From positions 10,850,001 to 10,914,000 of the forward strand of contig NC_052122.1 in the NCBI RefSeq assembly GCF_012273895.1: 64,000 bases of DNA, in the 5' to 3' direction. Made by a program: the position numbers and the translations under genes. How positions within the stretch are numbered: the stretch's first letter is position 1; each line of letters opens with the position of its first letter. This DNA comes from Zerene cesonia. Its lineage: Eukaryota > Arthropoda > Insecta > Lepidoptera > Pieridae. Below, piece after piece: positions 36,895 to 49,300 of this stretch. The notes below the pieces were generated by a model. It was not told the origin of the DNA, made no database searches, and saw only the letters and a list, made by a program, of their open reading frames with translations.

Positions 36895-37590
36895 AACACA
36901 CGCAATTACACCATTTCAGCTGCTTACTTGTCAGATTCTATGTACGTCGTTATCAATACAATAGGGATCATTATTTTTTCACAAGGTCGCGAAAGATGTC
37001 CTTTCGGGGACAAGATCTGAAGCGGAGTGAGGGATGGTGACTGAAAATGCAATCACATTTCATAGATACAGCAAACTGCGAATCTAGACTAGGCAACCTA
37101 TTTTAATACCATATAAACAGAAGTTGCCCACAGTGCGATGTACATACTATTAATGTTGCCGCTTAAACTTAAATTTTACCGAAAAATTAAAATAATATTG
37201 TTGTGAGGCATATTAAAAATAAAAAATCAAATTATATACAAATCATTGAATTGTTCTAAAAGACTATAATAAATAATTATTGGATTGTCATAAAGACAAG
37301 GATTATCTTTAATTAACCTTCAAGTCATGATAATATTATTATCATACAATTTTTGTAATCTATATAATTATAAAGCCCACTAATACAATAAAGCAGTGAT
37401 ATAAGATACACATAAATGTATTTTAGTATTTATTTACTTTTACAAGAAGGTATTGTTATTATATAAGATTTTTCAATCATATCGTACAAAAAGACAACAC
37501 AGAACTCTGTCATCGAAAAAAATCTACTCATCTAATCATTGTTTGACTTGCTTGATTAGGTATACAATAAGTTTCAAAACTTAACGTAAA

Positions 37591-37630
37591 CTTCGATCAA
37601 CACTACAGCAGTGTGTAATGTTGATCGAAG
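37591..37630. repeat. 40 bp inverted repeat / hairpin
   Basis: Arms 'cttcgatcaaca' (37591-37602) and 'tgttgatcgaag' (37619-37630) are perfectly complementary over 12 bp. After one mismatch four more pairs (taca/tgta) follow, closing on a six-base loop. Confidence 0.85.
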
Positions 37631-38811
37631 ATGGTTATAAATGAGATTATATTATTATAGAATGATAGGATTGAACAATACACTGATGAGTTAGGATTGC
37701 TTATTTTTGGCTGACAACTCCCGTTGCTGGTAACACTGGTACAGGGGAATGGAGATGACATTTGTAAATGTTGCGCGGATTGGAGATTTTAACTTTGCAT
37801 ATTTCTTGTATGCTTTCTTCTTATTATTCAAATTATTATTAATTTGGTTTATTTTCACTTATTACGCATTTTTGAAACAAGCCGACCAATTCATTCCTAT
37901 ATATTTTAAATTGTCAATGTCACTTTGATGACATATCATGGAAGTATTATATATCTAGATATGCCATGGATTGAAAAAATATAGACGTGTACTTGATTTT
38001 CATATTGTACAATATCTATATTATATTTCTTTCGTACTATGTTTTCCACTCCATCATTCATGGGGATACCGATTACATAAGTTAAAAGTGTGATTTATAA
38101 TGCTTTAAAGTATGATCCACAACAGTAAAAAATTAATAAGCCATTTATGATACACCTAAATATTTACTCCCAGGTCGATATTACATTTCTTATAAAGCTA
38201 ATTTCAAATTTGAAACGATGAAAAAATCACAAAAATGCCTCTTCATTGTTTTAATATTTAAAAGAATATGCTAACATTATTCGGGCCATTTTTTGCGTTT
38301 TTTTTTGTCAATTTGTTCTTCAAACACCAACATAATTTATTAGCGAATTAATTTTAGCAAAATTAATAAACGGACAGAGCCGACCGAGACCGTTGATTCG
38401 CTAATTGCTTTCGTGTGCGTGCATCACTCTAACTCAGATTATATTATACTACACAGCTCATGTACACGTGAATTCCCAAATCAATTGGTGCTTTGGTAGT
38501 GGGTATACTGTAAAGTGTATGCAATATTCTTTGCAATAACGAATTGCGTGAGATAAATTCGTACGCTATGTTGAATAATGGTTTTTTGATTGATATTAAG
38601 TGTCTGTCAATATGATTATATTAGATAAATTCTTTAAACACAAACATATCTAACTGACATCATAGACGATGAAATGGATGATTTGGATCTAGAATATATG
38701 GAAAAAACTATTGTAAAGCTTAAAATATAGAAACTCTTTTAAACAAACTCTGCAAATTACAGACTTCGAGCCGCGGCGGTAACAAAAAAAGCACATATTC
38801 CTTTTTACTTA

Positions 38812-38910
38812 TCTATACTAAGATAATAAAGCTGAAGTTTGTTTCTTTGTTTGGTTGGTTGAACGTGCTAATCTCAGGAACTACTCTTCCAATTTGAAAA
38901 CGTAAAAACG
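38812..38910 (-). mobile_element. Family F3 fragment
   Basis: 'atctatactaagataataaa', 'gctgaagtttg' and 'gtgctaatctcaggaactac' are the reverse complement of the F3 3' end. Confidence 0.6.
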
Positions 38911-38929
38911 TAAAAAGTAGACTGCCCAT

Positions 38930-39105
38930 TTATTAAACGAAAACATCGTGAGGTAGCCGACATGTCCAAGAACCTAAAGTTTGATGACATGTGACATCTG
39001 CCAACCGGCACTTGGCCAGCTTGGTGGATTATGGCCTTAACCCTCATTGGAGGCCCGTGTACCTGAAGTGAGAACATACATGGGCTGATGATGATGATGA
39101 TATTC
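38930..39105 (+). mobile_element. Family F7 SINE, 3' part
   Basis: 'aaacatcgtgaggtagccga', 'gtgacatctgcc', 'cacttggccagcttggtgga' and a (gat)n tail match the body and tail of the SINE at 21024-21356. The tRNA head is missing, as in a 5'-truncated copy. Confidence 0.7.
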
Positions 39106-39215
39106 TACCAAGTCGTTTGTATATCTTTATAGTCAGAACTGAGGGCCTCAGTCCCATTGAAACACACGACATGTTTTAATCGTAGGGTAAATAACAGATA
39201 ATACTATTGGTATAA

Positions 39216-39221
39216 TTTATT
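39216..39221 (-). promoter_or_regulatory. Possible polyadenylation signal of the LRR gene
   Basis: AATAAA on the minus strand about 720 bases after the LRR-gene stop. The choice among several AT-rich candidates is weak. Confidence 0.25.
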
Positions 39222-39937
39222 GGAAACAACAAATACAATCGTTATCTTTCGTACAGCTATTACGTAAAGCTAAGTCTCCCGGTAAAATAAACCGGGTTGT
39301 AGGATACTAAAAGAATCAATTAAAATATCATTATTATTATGTAAGGAACTACGAATAGAATTAGTTCAGGAAGTATTGGGCGTATACATTTTTAGCTATT
39401 AGTAGTTTCAATTAAAATAGAACAGTTTTTTGTTAATATTAAAACGTTAATAGCTTTGAGTATTGTTAATTGCCATATAAATTATTCTAAAAACTATATA
39501 GTAAAATTAACAATTATTACGATACATAAATTATTTTAGGTACACCACGATCACTTAAAAATAAAGTCGAATAGTGTTTTAAATTTTATACCAAATAAAA
39601 AAAAATTATCGCGAATAATTATGACATATTAGTCGATTTACTAAAACCGCAAATTTGGAATTATAAGAGAAATACTTTCACATTCACACACTGACATTCG
39701 GCAATATCAAACATCTATATTATTCGAAATCTACACTATACTTATATTATGTAGGTACATGGCATGTTGCTAGCATCAAGAATGCGTATAAATTTCAAAT
39801 ATTGCTTTGGTATATTAGTAACAATGGCTCCTATGTACATTACAATGAAATTATCCGAAATCTCCCCTGTGCTTTGAAGCGGCTATTTGCTAATACGAAG
39901 CACTAAGTTCGTAGGCGTCACGCGCCGTGGCAACATC

Positions 39938-40359
39938 TCACTGTGTCGAGGCTTTGAGATCGCGTAGGCGGAGATGGTCGGCTAGCGGGTGGGCCTGCTG
40001 TCTCTCGTCCGGCCACTTGACGACCACGTTGGAGCTCGCGGGCGGGAGGGTGACGGGCGGTTCCACGAGGACCGGGAGGCCACCCTCTCTGTCTGGCAGT
40101 ACGTGGCCTATCAGCGCGCCCACTCGTTGATACGTGTGCCCGGGCTGGAGCTCCCTCCCGTCCAGCACTCGGACACCGTTGCCCATATGGGTGACGACGA
40201 TAACAGGGGCGTCGGGTACAATGTCGTTGAGAGCCCGCATCAGCACTGGGGCGCTGGTTTGCGGCGCCACGCAGGTCGCGTCTCCACTCAACCGTGCATT
40301 TAACCCAACCAATACAGTCTCCAGCTCGTACAGACGATCGTCGCACAGCACTGGATTGT
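39938..40359 (-). CDS. LRR protein exon 8, C-terminal cap and tail
   Basis: Residues 515-654 and a TGA stop at 39940-39938. DNPVLCDDRL opens the cap, and GDATCVAP carries its second cysteine. The remaining about 110 residues (VIVVTHMGNGVRVLDG, LQPGHTYQRVGALIGHVLP) have no repeat, no membrane helix and no domain I recognise. The exon is GC-rich. Several antisense open frames over it are shadows. Confidence 0.92.
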
Positions 40360-43300
40360 CTGAAAGAAAAAAATACCATCTTATGGGTACATGAATATCG
40401 TCAAATTATAGCTTTAAATATAACAGGATTCACCAGAACACTATTGAATTTTTTATAAAAGAATCATTGGTAAAAATATAAAAAATAACAATTATAAAGT
40501 ATAACATGTATGTAGCCATTTCGCATAGCAATAATGTTTATTATTTAATATAATAATGTTTATTTTCACTTCCAATTTGCGTAAAAATATAAAGAAAAAT
40601 TTGCTAATCATTTACACAAAGTATACACAAATACTCAAAGTCGCTTTGCTTAATTAGCACACAATCGCATTGCATATTCGTAATACGATAAAAATTACAT
40701 ATAGAAATCAACAAGTAATTAATACCAAACCCACCTTGAAGATAAATCTTCAGAATACTGGGTACTCCGTTGATAGTACATCGCGATTTGGACACAACTT
40801 CATAATTCACAGTTTTAATTTTATTATATGAAAGATCCGCTGTGCAGAGAGACGGTAGGCCGTGGAAGTCCTTGTCCAGCGCTGTGATGTTGTTGTGATG
40901 AGCGATTAATTCCTCCAGATACGGCAAGAAGGTCTGAAAAAGAAACGTTTGTTAAACAAACAAAATAGAGTTAGTTGGGTCGCAATCGTAGGTGGCATTC
41001 GCAGACGCTCGCTAGCATATTTCAGCAACAAACCTTCGATGTTTCTTCCAGTGTGGTTATATGATTGTGCGATACGTCGAGTAGTCTCAGTTCCTCCAAG
41101 CCGATAAGATCGTCAGGAGAGATCTGTTGTATTTGGTTGTTGCTCAAATTCAAACGCAGTAGACCGTGGAGACCCATGAGCGCACCGCCTAGGTTATGAA
41201 GGTTGTTGTGATCGAGACGCAGTTCTAACACCCTTGTTTCTACGTCAACGAGATTCTGGAAAACATGTTTATTAATTATAGAAAAATTTTATGTGAAGTT
41301 ATAGTATATACACAGCTTGCGATTGATTAGAATATATATTAAAAAAAAGCTAACGGTAAGACTAAAATATTTTGATTAATCACCCACATATTTATCAAAC
41401 ATTGAAAGAATTATATTACATCTATATATATAAAATTCTCGTGTCACAGTTTTCGTTGCCAAACTCCTCCGAAACGGCTTGACCGATTCCTCTGAAATTT
41501 GGTAAGCATATTGGGTAGGTCTGAGAATCGGCTAACATCTATTTTTCACAACCCTAAATGATAAGAGTAAGGCAGAACAGCGTTTGCCGGGTGCAGCTAG
41601 TCTATATATATAAAATTCTCGTGTCACAGTTTTCGTTGCCATACTCCTCCGAAACGGCTTGACCGATTCCTCTGAAATTTGGTAAGCATATTGGGTAGGT
41701 CTGAGAATCGGCCAACATCTATTTTTTATCCCGATATTCCTACGGGATACGGACTTACGCGAGTGAAACCGCGGGGCGCAGCTAGTATTACATAATAGAC
41801 TAATTAATGTATTTTTGTACTTTCGTAAAATTCGTTTAAGATAAAAGCTTGTCATTATAAATTTAGAGGCATAATATACTTCGAGCATATACGCTTGGCG
41901 AATAATCATGAACCCGAAAATTATAATTGAATATTTCAATTAATTAAAACTATATTTGCTATCAATAAAATTCAACGAAATTCCATTTTCACTGCACTAT
42001 TGGAATTTAATTTATTCAGCCATTAATTTCCTTTTTCGCTTTGTACATTTCTGGTAAATTGTAATAAGGTTACCTCCATATTTCCAGAGATGAAACTAAT
42101 TTTATTGTGGGACAGATCGATAACGGATAAGCGTTTCAGTCCCTTTATTTCTTGCAGCGAAAACTCAGTGAATGCATTGTGTGTCAGGTTGAGGTACCGT
42201 AGGGATTTGAGACTTCTTAATGAACCATTTAACGATCTTAACTGGTTGTATGCAATGTCCAAATCTGCTAGTATCTCGGCTTCAGCAAAATCATCTTCAG
42301 CTAGCTATAAACAATATGATTGTTACGTTATGTTTAATGTTGAAGGAGATAAACCTTTTTTTTATGATCCATCACAATTAAGATTTAGGTGATGGCAATC
42401 GTTTATTATTACCGATAAAAATTACATACTGGTCGTAAAAGGTTTGAAAATTTATAATAGCAATAAGAAACAAAAGTCAAGTGACTGAACATAAATGCAA
42501 TTAAACAACATCTTAATATGATTTTAATTACGTAGACATTATAAAAGAGGTGCTAAAAATCCTTTAAATTACTTTCTCACTTTAAAGTTCGTACTACAAG
42601 TTGTAGTCTACAGCAGATGGCTTATTAAACATCAAGTGAATAACTAAGAGAAATACTTGAAAGTTCGTGATGAAGCTGTAAACAACTCTGTCGCTATCCA
42701 ACAAAATTATGCAAACATTTAACGGTTAAAGTTCCACAGCTTTCTATCAAAAGTAAGTTGGGAAGCGTGCAGTAAACACAGCGACACGGTGTTTTATAAA
42801 TGAAGATATAAAGATATGAACTTAATCGAAAACTACACAAAAGAATCTCGCGTTTCTTATTTATGATCGTTTAAATATACAATAAATAATACGTGTACAT
42901 AAAAGTAAAAAGTCCTTGTAAATTTCAAGCCAATCACACTCACAAATAACGTGGTATTCTATTGGTAAAATAATATATTAATAAGCTTAGGGTAATAATC
43001 AATTTACCAATGCAGCCTCACAAATTCACAGTCAAATATATATATATATACAATACTTCTTTATAATATTCATATAGATTCCGGACAGTAAAAACGATCC
43101 AACTGAGCACCAGGTGAAATTATTATTATCTTATGCGATGTAATATCATTCATCTAAATTCTAAGCTCTAAAGCTTATTGAAAATGGACAGGTATCGAAA
43201 ATTGTTCAGGTATTATTTGAAGAAAGAATAGTTGACTCACATTTATATGCCTACGAGAAATTAACTTACAGTTTCAATTTTGTTGAAAGATAAACTAATA

Positions 43301-46300
43301 GTCATCAACCGTCTTGATTTTTGCAAAGCTCCGTCCAATGACTTTATATGATTGTCGTAAAAATACAACGATTGTAACGAAGGCATCTGTTGCAAATCTT
43401 TTGGTAAACTCTGCAGTTCATTGTGCGCGGCATGGATAAGTACTAGCTTTTTGGCTTTCTGAAAATGATACGAAACAATTATTAAATATCGTTGTTTTCC
43501 TAATGAGGGCTTTGGGTTATCATAAGATGTGTATTAAATGTAAGATCTTGAATGAACCTAATAAAAACACGGGTTGCTCATTTTTTACAGATTGTAATTA
43601 AGTAAGTATATAACAACTGATATATACGTCATTTCAATCTGGAACTATTTTAAGCCGTTAAATCTGAGAGACAGGCCCTAACACGACGTGAGAAGTTAAT
43701 AAAAGCATACGTATAAATGAATCCTCTATCTTTATATATATCTTTATAGCTAGAAAAACATTCTCACCACAGGCAGTTCATTGTCAATCGACTTGAGATG
43801 GTTAGCATTGATAAAAATCCACTCCAAATCATTCAGATCCCTCAGCGCTCCGTTGAGACTGTTCAGCTTATTGATGCCCAAGTGCACGTGTATTAGGCCT
43901 TTGGGCACTGCGTGTCTTTCAATCTTGGATATCTGATTGTCAGCAACCAGCAGATGTTCTAAGCCTTGAATGTCCTGGAAAATGATGAAGTTTTAGTTAC
44001 CATATTCTCAGAGAATAGCTAGAGTATTGACTTATTCTTTCTCTAAAATCTAAACACTTTTTTCTCATTTGCCGACTACTTTTAGAAATATGAAAAACTT
44101 TTATCCTGATCAAAGCTTTATCGTTATTATTGAAAAATACGTGAACGAAATATAGCTCGCATTAAATTGATTGCACTTTGAACATTGCTTTGATTTCTCC
44201 CTGCGCCTTTTAGAAGATGTAGTAAGCAGGTACATGAGGAAGTAATCCATAATTTTAACGGCTAAAAAGTGTATCAGATTTTATAGTAATTTGAAATGAA
44301 AATAGTTAAAGACATAGAAAGATATGTTTTACTTATTTGTTTTTTAAATCGTTAAAAGTGTTCAAAACTGCGTCTAATATTAGAATATTATTATAATTTA
44401 TAGGAAACTTCTTTTGCGTATTAAATAAATATATGTATATAGGTTCTTTTTTACCTTAAAGTCTTCCTCCGTCAGTTTAGTGATCTTATTTCTACAGAGA
44501 TCAAGGGTCAGCACGTGCGGTAGATGCCTAAAGACATGACGAGGCATTTCAGCGAGGGAGTTGTCAGCCAGGCTGAAGAACTCCACCAGGTCCAGTTTGG
44601 TGAACACACTCTCTTTCAATTCACTGAAAATAAAGAAGGAGTATTATTTTTATACGATTTTGGACATACTGCGAATATTATGTTAGAATAGCCGGTAAAC
44701 GGTCAGTGGCGTAGCTAGGGAGACATGGGCCCTGGTGCATAGGGAAAGAATCGGGCCCTCCTCCCTTCTTTCCGCCTTCCTCCCCTCTTTCTAAGCTGAG
44801 GTTAGAGGGCCCCCTGAACTCCGGGGCCCTGGTGTTCTGCACCACCTGGCCCTATGATAGCTACGCCACTGTAAACGGTGAGGCGTTTATTTCGCAGTTT
44901 ATATCGGCTATAACTGGAGCCTGAAAGCGTCTGGCGGTTGCTATCACGGAAAGTGTCTGAAATATGCTTTATTATTTTAAAGTACATTATTTTTATAATG
45001 TATTTTCACTCAACTTTCACGCCATTGGGATAAGTTAGCTGAAAGGCAGTCTATCTGTTGCAACTCTTATGTATCTTCATCTCTTTATGACGTCCACATA
45101 ATTGGATTTTCAATTGACGTTAAAAGCTGATCTAAGATGATACAAGGATATTGTTTATTTTTGTAATATTTTGAAATTGTTTCTAAATGAAAAAAAAAAG
45201 TTTTTATAGATATAGATATAGTAGCAGTGACATTATATAAGCCATTTGTAATTTTTGTATATAATGTTATATCTGGTATAGTTTATGTATCATATTGTGT
45301 GAGTATATATTGTTATATAGTATTTATGTAAAATATATGTATTTTATTTTTTTATTGACCTTTTTTTATATTCTTGTATATCTTTACTTTTTCGTAATCA
45401 GATAATGAAGTTCAGGAACTCTCTCTGCTGGATAGCGCTGTATTAAGTTCACAGACTTCTTTATTCCTAGTATAAAACATGAACGATCATTTCACCAAAC
45501 AAAAAACAAGAGGAAAAGTATTTTTAGACACCACGATTGATAAGGTATAAATTAAATAATTTAATGCCCGACGAGTTTTATTTAGCTTCAGATAAACGTA
45601 ATTATTTAACGAAATACGATTGAATTAGAATCAGACGGCGGTGGCAGCGTAAACAACGCGATAGGTATATGGTTATCATTGTGATGGGTACATTGTTGAA
45701 ATTCATATATTGTATGGATCTATTAATTATTATCGTATCGCTCGTAGAAATTAAAAAGCAAGTTGTGCGGTACTTTTTAGTTTTGTAATAATTTTAAAAA
45801 CGTTTTTATACTCGTAATTTGTAAACCTTTTAAGCTTACTTTATTTTATATTTTTACTCGCTGCGCCCCGCGGATTCACCCGCGTGAGTCCGTATCCCGT
45901 AGAAATATCGGGATAAAAGTTGCCTATATGTTATTCCAGTTGTCCAGCTGTCTACGTGCCAAATATCATTGCAATCGGTTCAGTAGTTTTTGCGTGAAAG
46001 ATAAACAAACACACACACACATACTTACAAACTTTTGCATTTATGATATTAGCAGGATTGACTACAAGGGTAATATTAAATGTGAATTTAGTTTATCTTT
46101 GTTAAAGCAAATCAAATGTTGTAGATGCGTATATATTATGTTGTTATGATTTACTATTGAATTTTATATTGTTTATGTCTTATTAACGTATTTGGCTATC
46201 TTTTATTTCATTTGTGAAAAAAAACGTTATCTAAGTTTGCCGTCAAAGCATTGATATACTTATAAATAACATTAATAAATTTCTTAAATCATATTCGCTT

Positions 46301-49300
46301 TGCTTAGGACATGAAGTAATAAAATTGAGATAGCAAGTTCTAGCTTGTTAAATTATCTATACTAAACCACATGTTCTTATTGTCATATAGCAGTGAAGAA
46401 GTTTTATATAAACAACAGCATCAGAAAAAAACCTAGTCTGTAACTCGAAGGAGCTTATACTCACAAACAGAATTGTAATAGATCTCAGCACAAAATTAGG
46501 TTGATTGTTATCAAATCATAATTGATAACTGTAAAGACTTGAATTGTAAGAAATTGCAATATTGTATTTGCCACTGATATAACAATGCTCATTTAAAAAT
46601 TTATGAGATATTCCGCATTTTTATTTGTTATTACATAATGCTTAAGGGTTTCATTAATTTCAATAGTAATTGAGTAAACGTATAATATATACGTAACGTA
46701 CGTCTTTTGAGTGAAAATTAATCTGTGTGTGTGTAAATATGATAGATAGAAATTTGATAGCCCTTTGCCCTTAACCTGAATACCGATTATATATGTATTT
46801 ATTAATTATAGGGTAGAAGATCTATAAAATACAGTGTAGGCATCGGCCCTAAGAGGAACAGCGATGTTGTGTAATTGCATTGCATACATATTTATGCGTA
46901 TATTTCATTAATGTTCATTGTTGTTTTTTCCTGACAATATTGGGATGTAAGTTAAAAAGAAGTAGAAAACAAGAACAACAGAAGAACAGTAGAAGAAGTT
47001 AGATAGGTAACGTATAGAAAAACATATGCTTAAATCTACATGTCAAAAAAAAATATTTTAAACATTCGTAATCATCAAAACATCTTCTTCACATGACGTC
47101 TGATGTGCACAGATAAAAACATCGAATTTCTCTTTTTAAATACTTTGATTGTTGATTTTTTTTATAGTTATCTATAGAAAGTACACGATCAATGTAAATG
47201 CATGTAGTTTAGTACACAAACGTGAGAGGTCAACGTTCCTGGGTTATCTAGAGGGCCGGCGCCAAACGGTCGTAGGGTCGTCTCGACTACCCTGCACGGG
47301 GAAATGTGTGCATTCGAAGTGTAAATATATTGTGTTATGCAACTATTATGACTTGGTACACTTATTATTTTTTATTCTATTTATAAACGAACGCGATATG
47401 ATTTCAGTTGGACACGGTTATTGCGAATGTGTGTCAGGTCGATAGCGTAGTAAGTACGATTTGCTTTTCAAAATCTGTAGTTATTTATTAAAATGATATG
47501 AAAAAATCACATTAATTCGGTAGTTACGTTAAATATAGATTGTCACGTTCGTTTTATGAATACTTGAATACTTTTACTAGAATACTTTTCACTCGGGCAC
47601 CACGCTAGTGATGCTGCGGGTTACAGCTAGTGGAAAACTAAAATTTTTATTTGATCAAAAATATTCAGTTTTATCATAAATTTGATTTAGACAGTTTGCG
47701 AAAATTGTTGTATATCTAATAGGATAAAAACACTATCACAGATCAGTCATCCGATAATTTCGCAATAAAACATCACAAACAAAACGGTTCTATATACTAA
47801 CTAGCGGTGCGCCCCGAATTTTTTCAAATTGGACCAGTAGTTCCTGAGATTAGTGCGTTCAAACAAACAAACAAAAAACTCTTCAGCCTTATAATATTAG
47901 TATAGATAGGCATATATTTGTTCTTTAAATATAATTAATTATGAGGAAGTTTTAAAGATTTATTCTTTTATGTTTTTCTTATAGGTACCAAATAATTCCG
48001 CTACTCGTAATATTTTTTATCAATTACGCTTTACTTATTAAACAACATTATTAACTATACAGTATAAAACAATCGTTTTTGTAAAAACAAACAACAAATG
48101 CGTATAAAATTTATAAAATCAAACAGAACAACACAATGGGCCGTGTATAGCCTTTGGCGAAACAGTCACAAAGCTTTGCGTCATCGGATTCAGAGTATTT
48201 ATTTAAAATAACATTGAAATTACTCGAACTATTTGTAAATTAAAAGGATTTTCAATGTTATATAAAATGATGATATGGTTGTGTTAAAATGGACTCTCTT
48301 TTATTGTAAAATAAATCAGTGATCAGAACAGTGATCAATTTTTTTCTATTCTTTCAAAATTCTCTCTTTTTCTCATTTATAAAGCATTTCAATGCTATAA
48401 AACTAAAAATTAAAAATGAAATATGTTATATACGAACGAAATCACAGGTTTAATATTTTATGGTTTGATATTGTGTTTTATTTGTAAATCCAACAAAATC
48501 GATATATGTAGTTTGTACATTGAAAGATTTGATTACTCAAGTATACCCCGACTTCCACTGGGGATTTCCTATCGTAGCTGTAGTTTTATAGAACAGGAAT
48601 TATGTTTAAAACTTTAATGCAATAATTTTTTATGCGGTAATTGGCAAGTGAGCTGGTAGGTTGCTGGTAAACTACCAGCATCGCCCACGAACATTTGTAG
48701 AGGCTATACGCTTCTACAAATGATTGCCAACTTTACTTGAGGGAATGAAGGAAAGGACTGGAAAAATTAAGAAAAAGAATTAGTAAAATACGGCTTAGTA
48801 TCTATCTCACGTTATCAAATGTTTTTGTTTCCGAGGCTACTTCAATGACGAAGTTTTGTTTAAGACTAACTTACATTACGACACTTAAGCTATGAAATTT
48901 ATTAGATCATATTAATTTTGCAAACAGTATACCGTGAAAACGTCTTGATTTCTAATAAATAATGAAATTATTTTACAACAGTGGGACAGTTTCACTTCAT
49001 CCGCAATTTTTTGATACAACTAATGTCGTACAGCTTATATCAAAGTAAAAGCACAACACGATTCTAGTGTGTGCGCATGCGCCTGCATTGATGCTCGCAA
49101 TCTTTAACTGCATACATCCTTTTTTACTACCTTTGCTTCAATCCACCATAAAATTTTCTTTCATAAACGCAAAGACTGACTGACTGATCTATCAACGTAG
49201 GTACAGTCCAAATTGCAGGACTGATCGAGGAAATTTGGCATGCGGATTGGCGTCGGTTAAGAAAAGATTCCGATAATTTCTACCCGTAATAAGAAAAATA

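Larger units (their letters stand above)
36895..39937. other. Intergenic region: ZER1 5' flank and LRR gene 3' flank
   Basis: The ZER1 promoter and 5' UTR must lie just right of 36894 if there is no upstream noncoding exon; no TATA box stands out. It contains a near-perfect hairpin (37591-37630), a reverse F3 fragment and an F7 SINE. Nothing else is recognisable. Confidence 0.6.
41256..42073 (-). other. LRR gene intron 5 with tandem retroposons
   Basis: 0.8 kb, nearly half of it two adjacent F1-type copies (41422-41600 and 41602-41786). The rest is AT-rich. Confidence 0.8.

Noticed and set aside
39918..40394. Several open frames on both strands over the LRR last exon
   Set aside because: Only the frame ending at 39938 on the minus strand continues the spliced protein; the others are GC-rich shadows.
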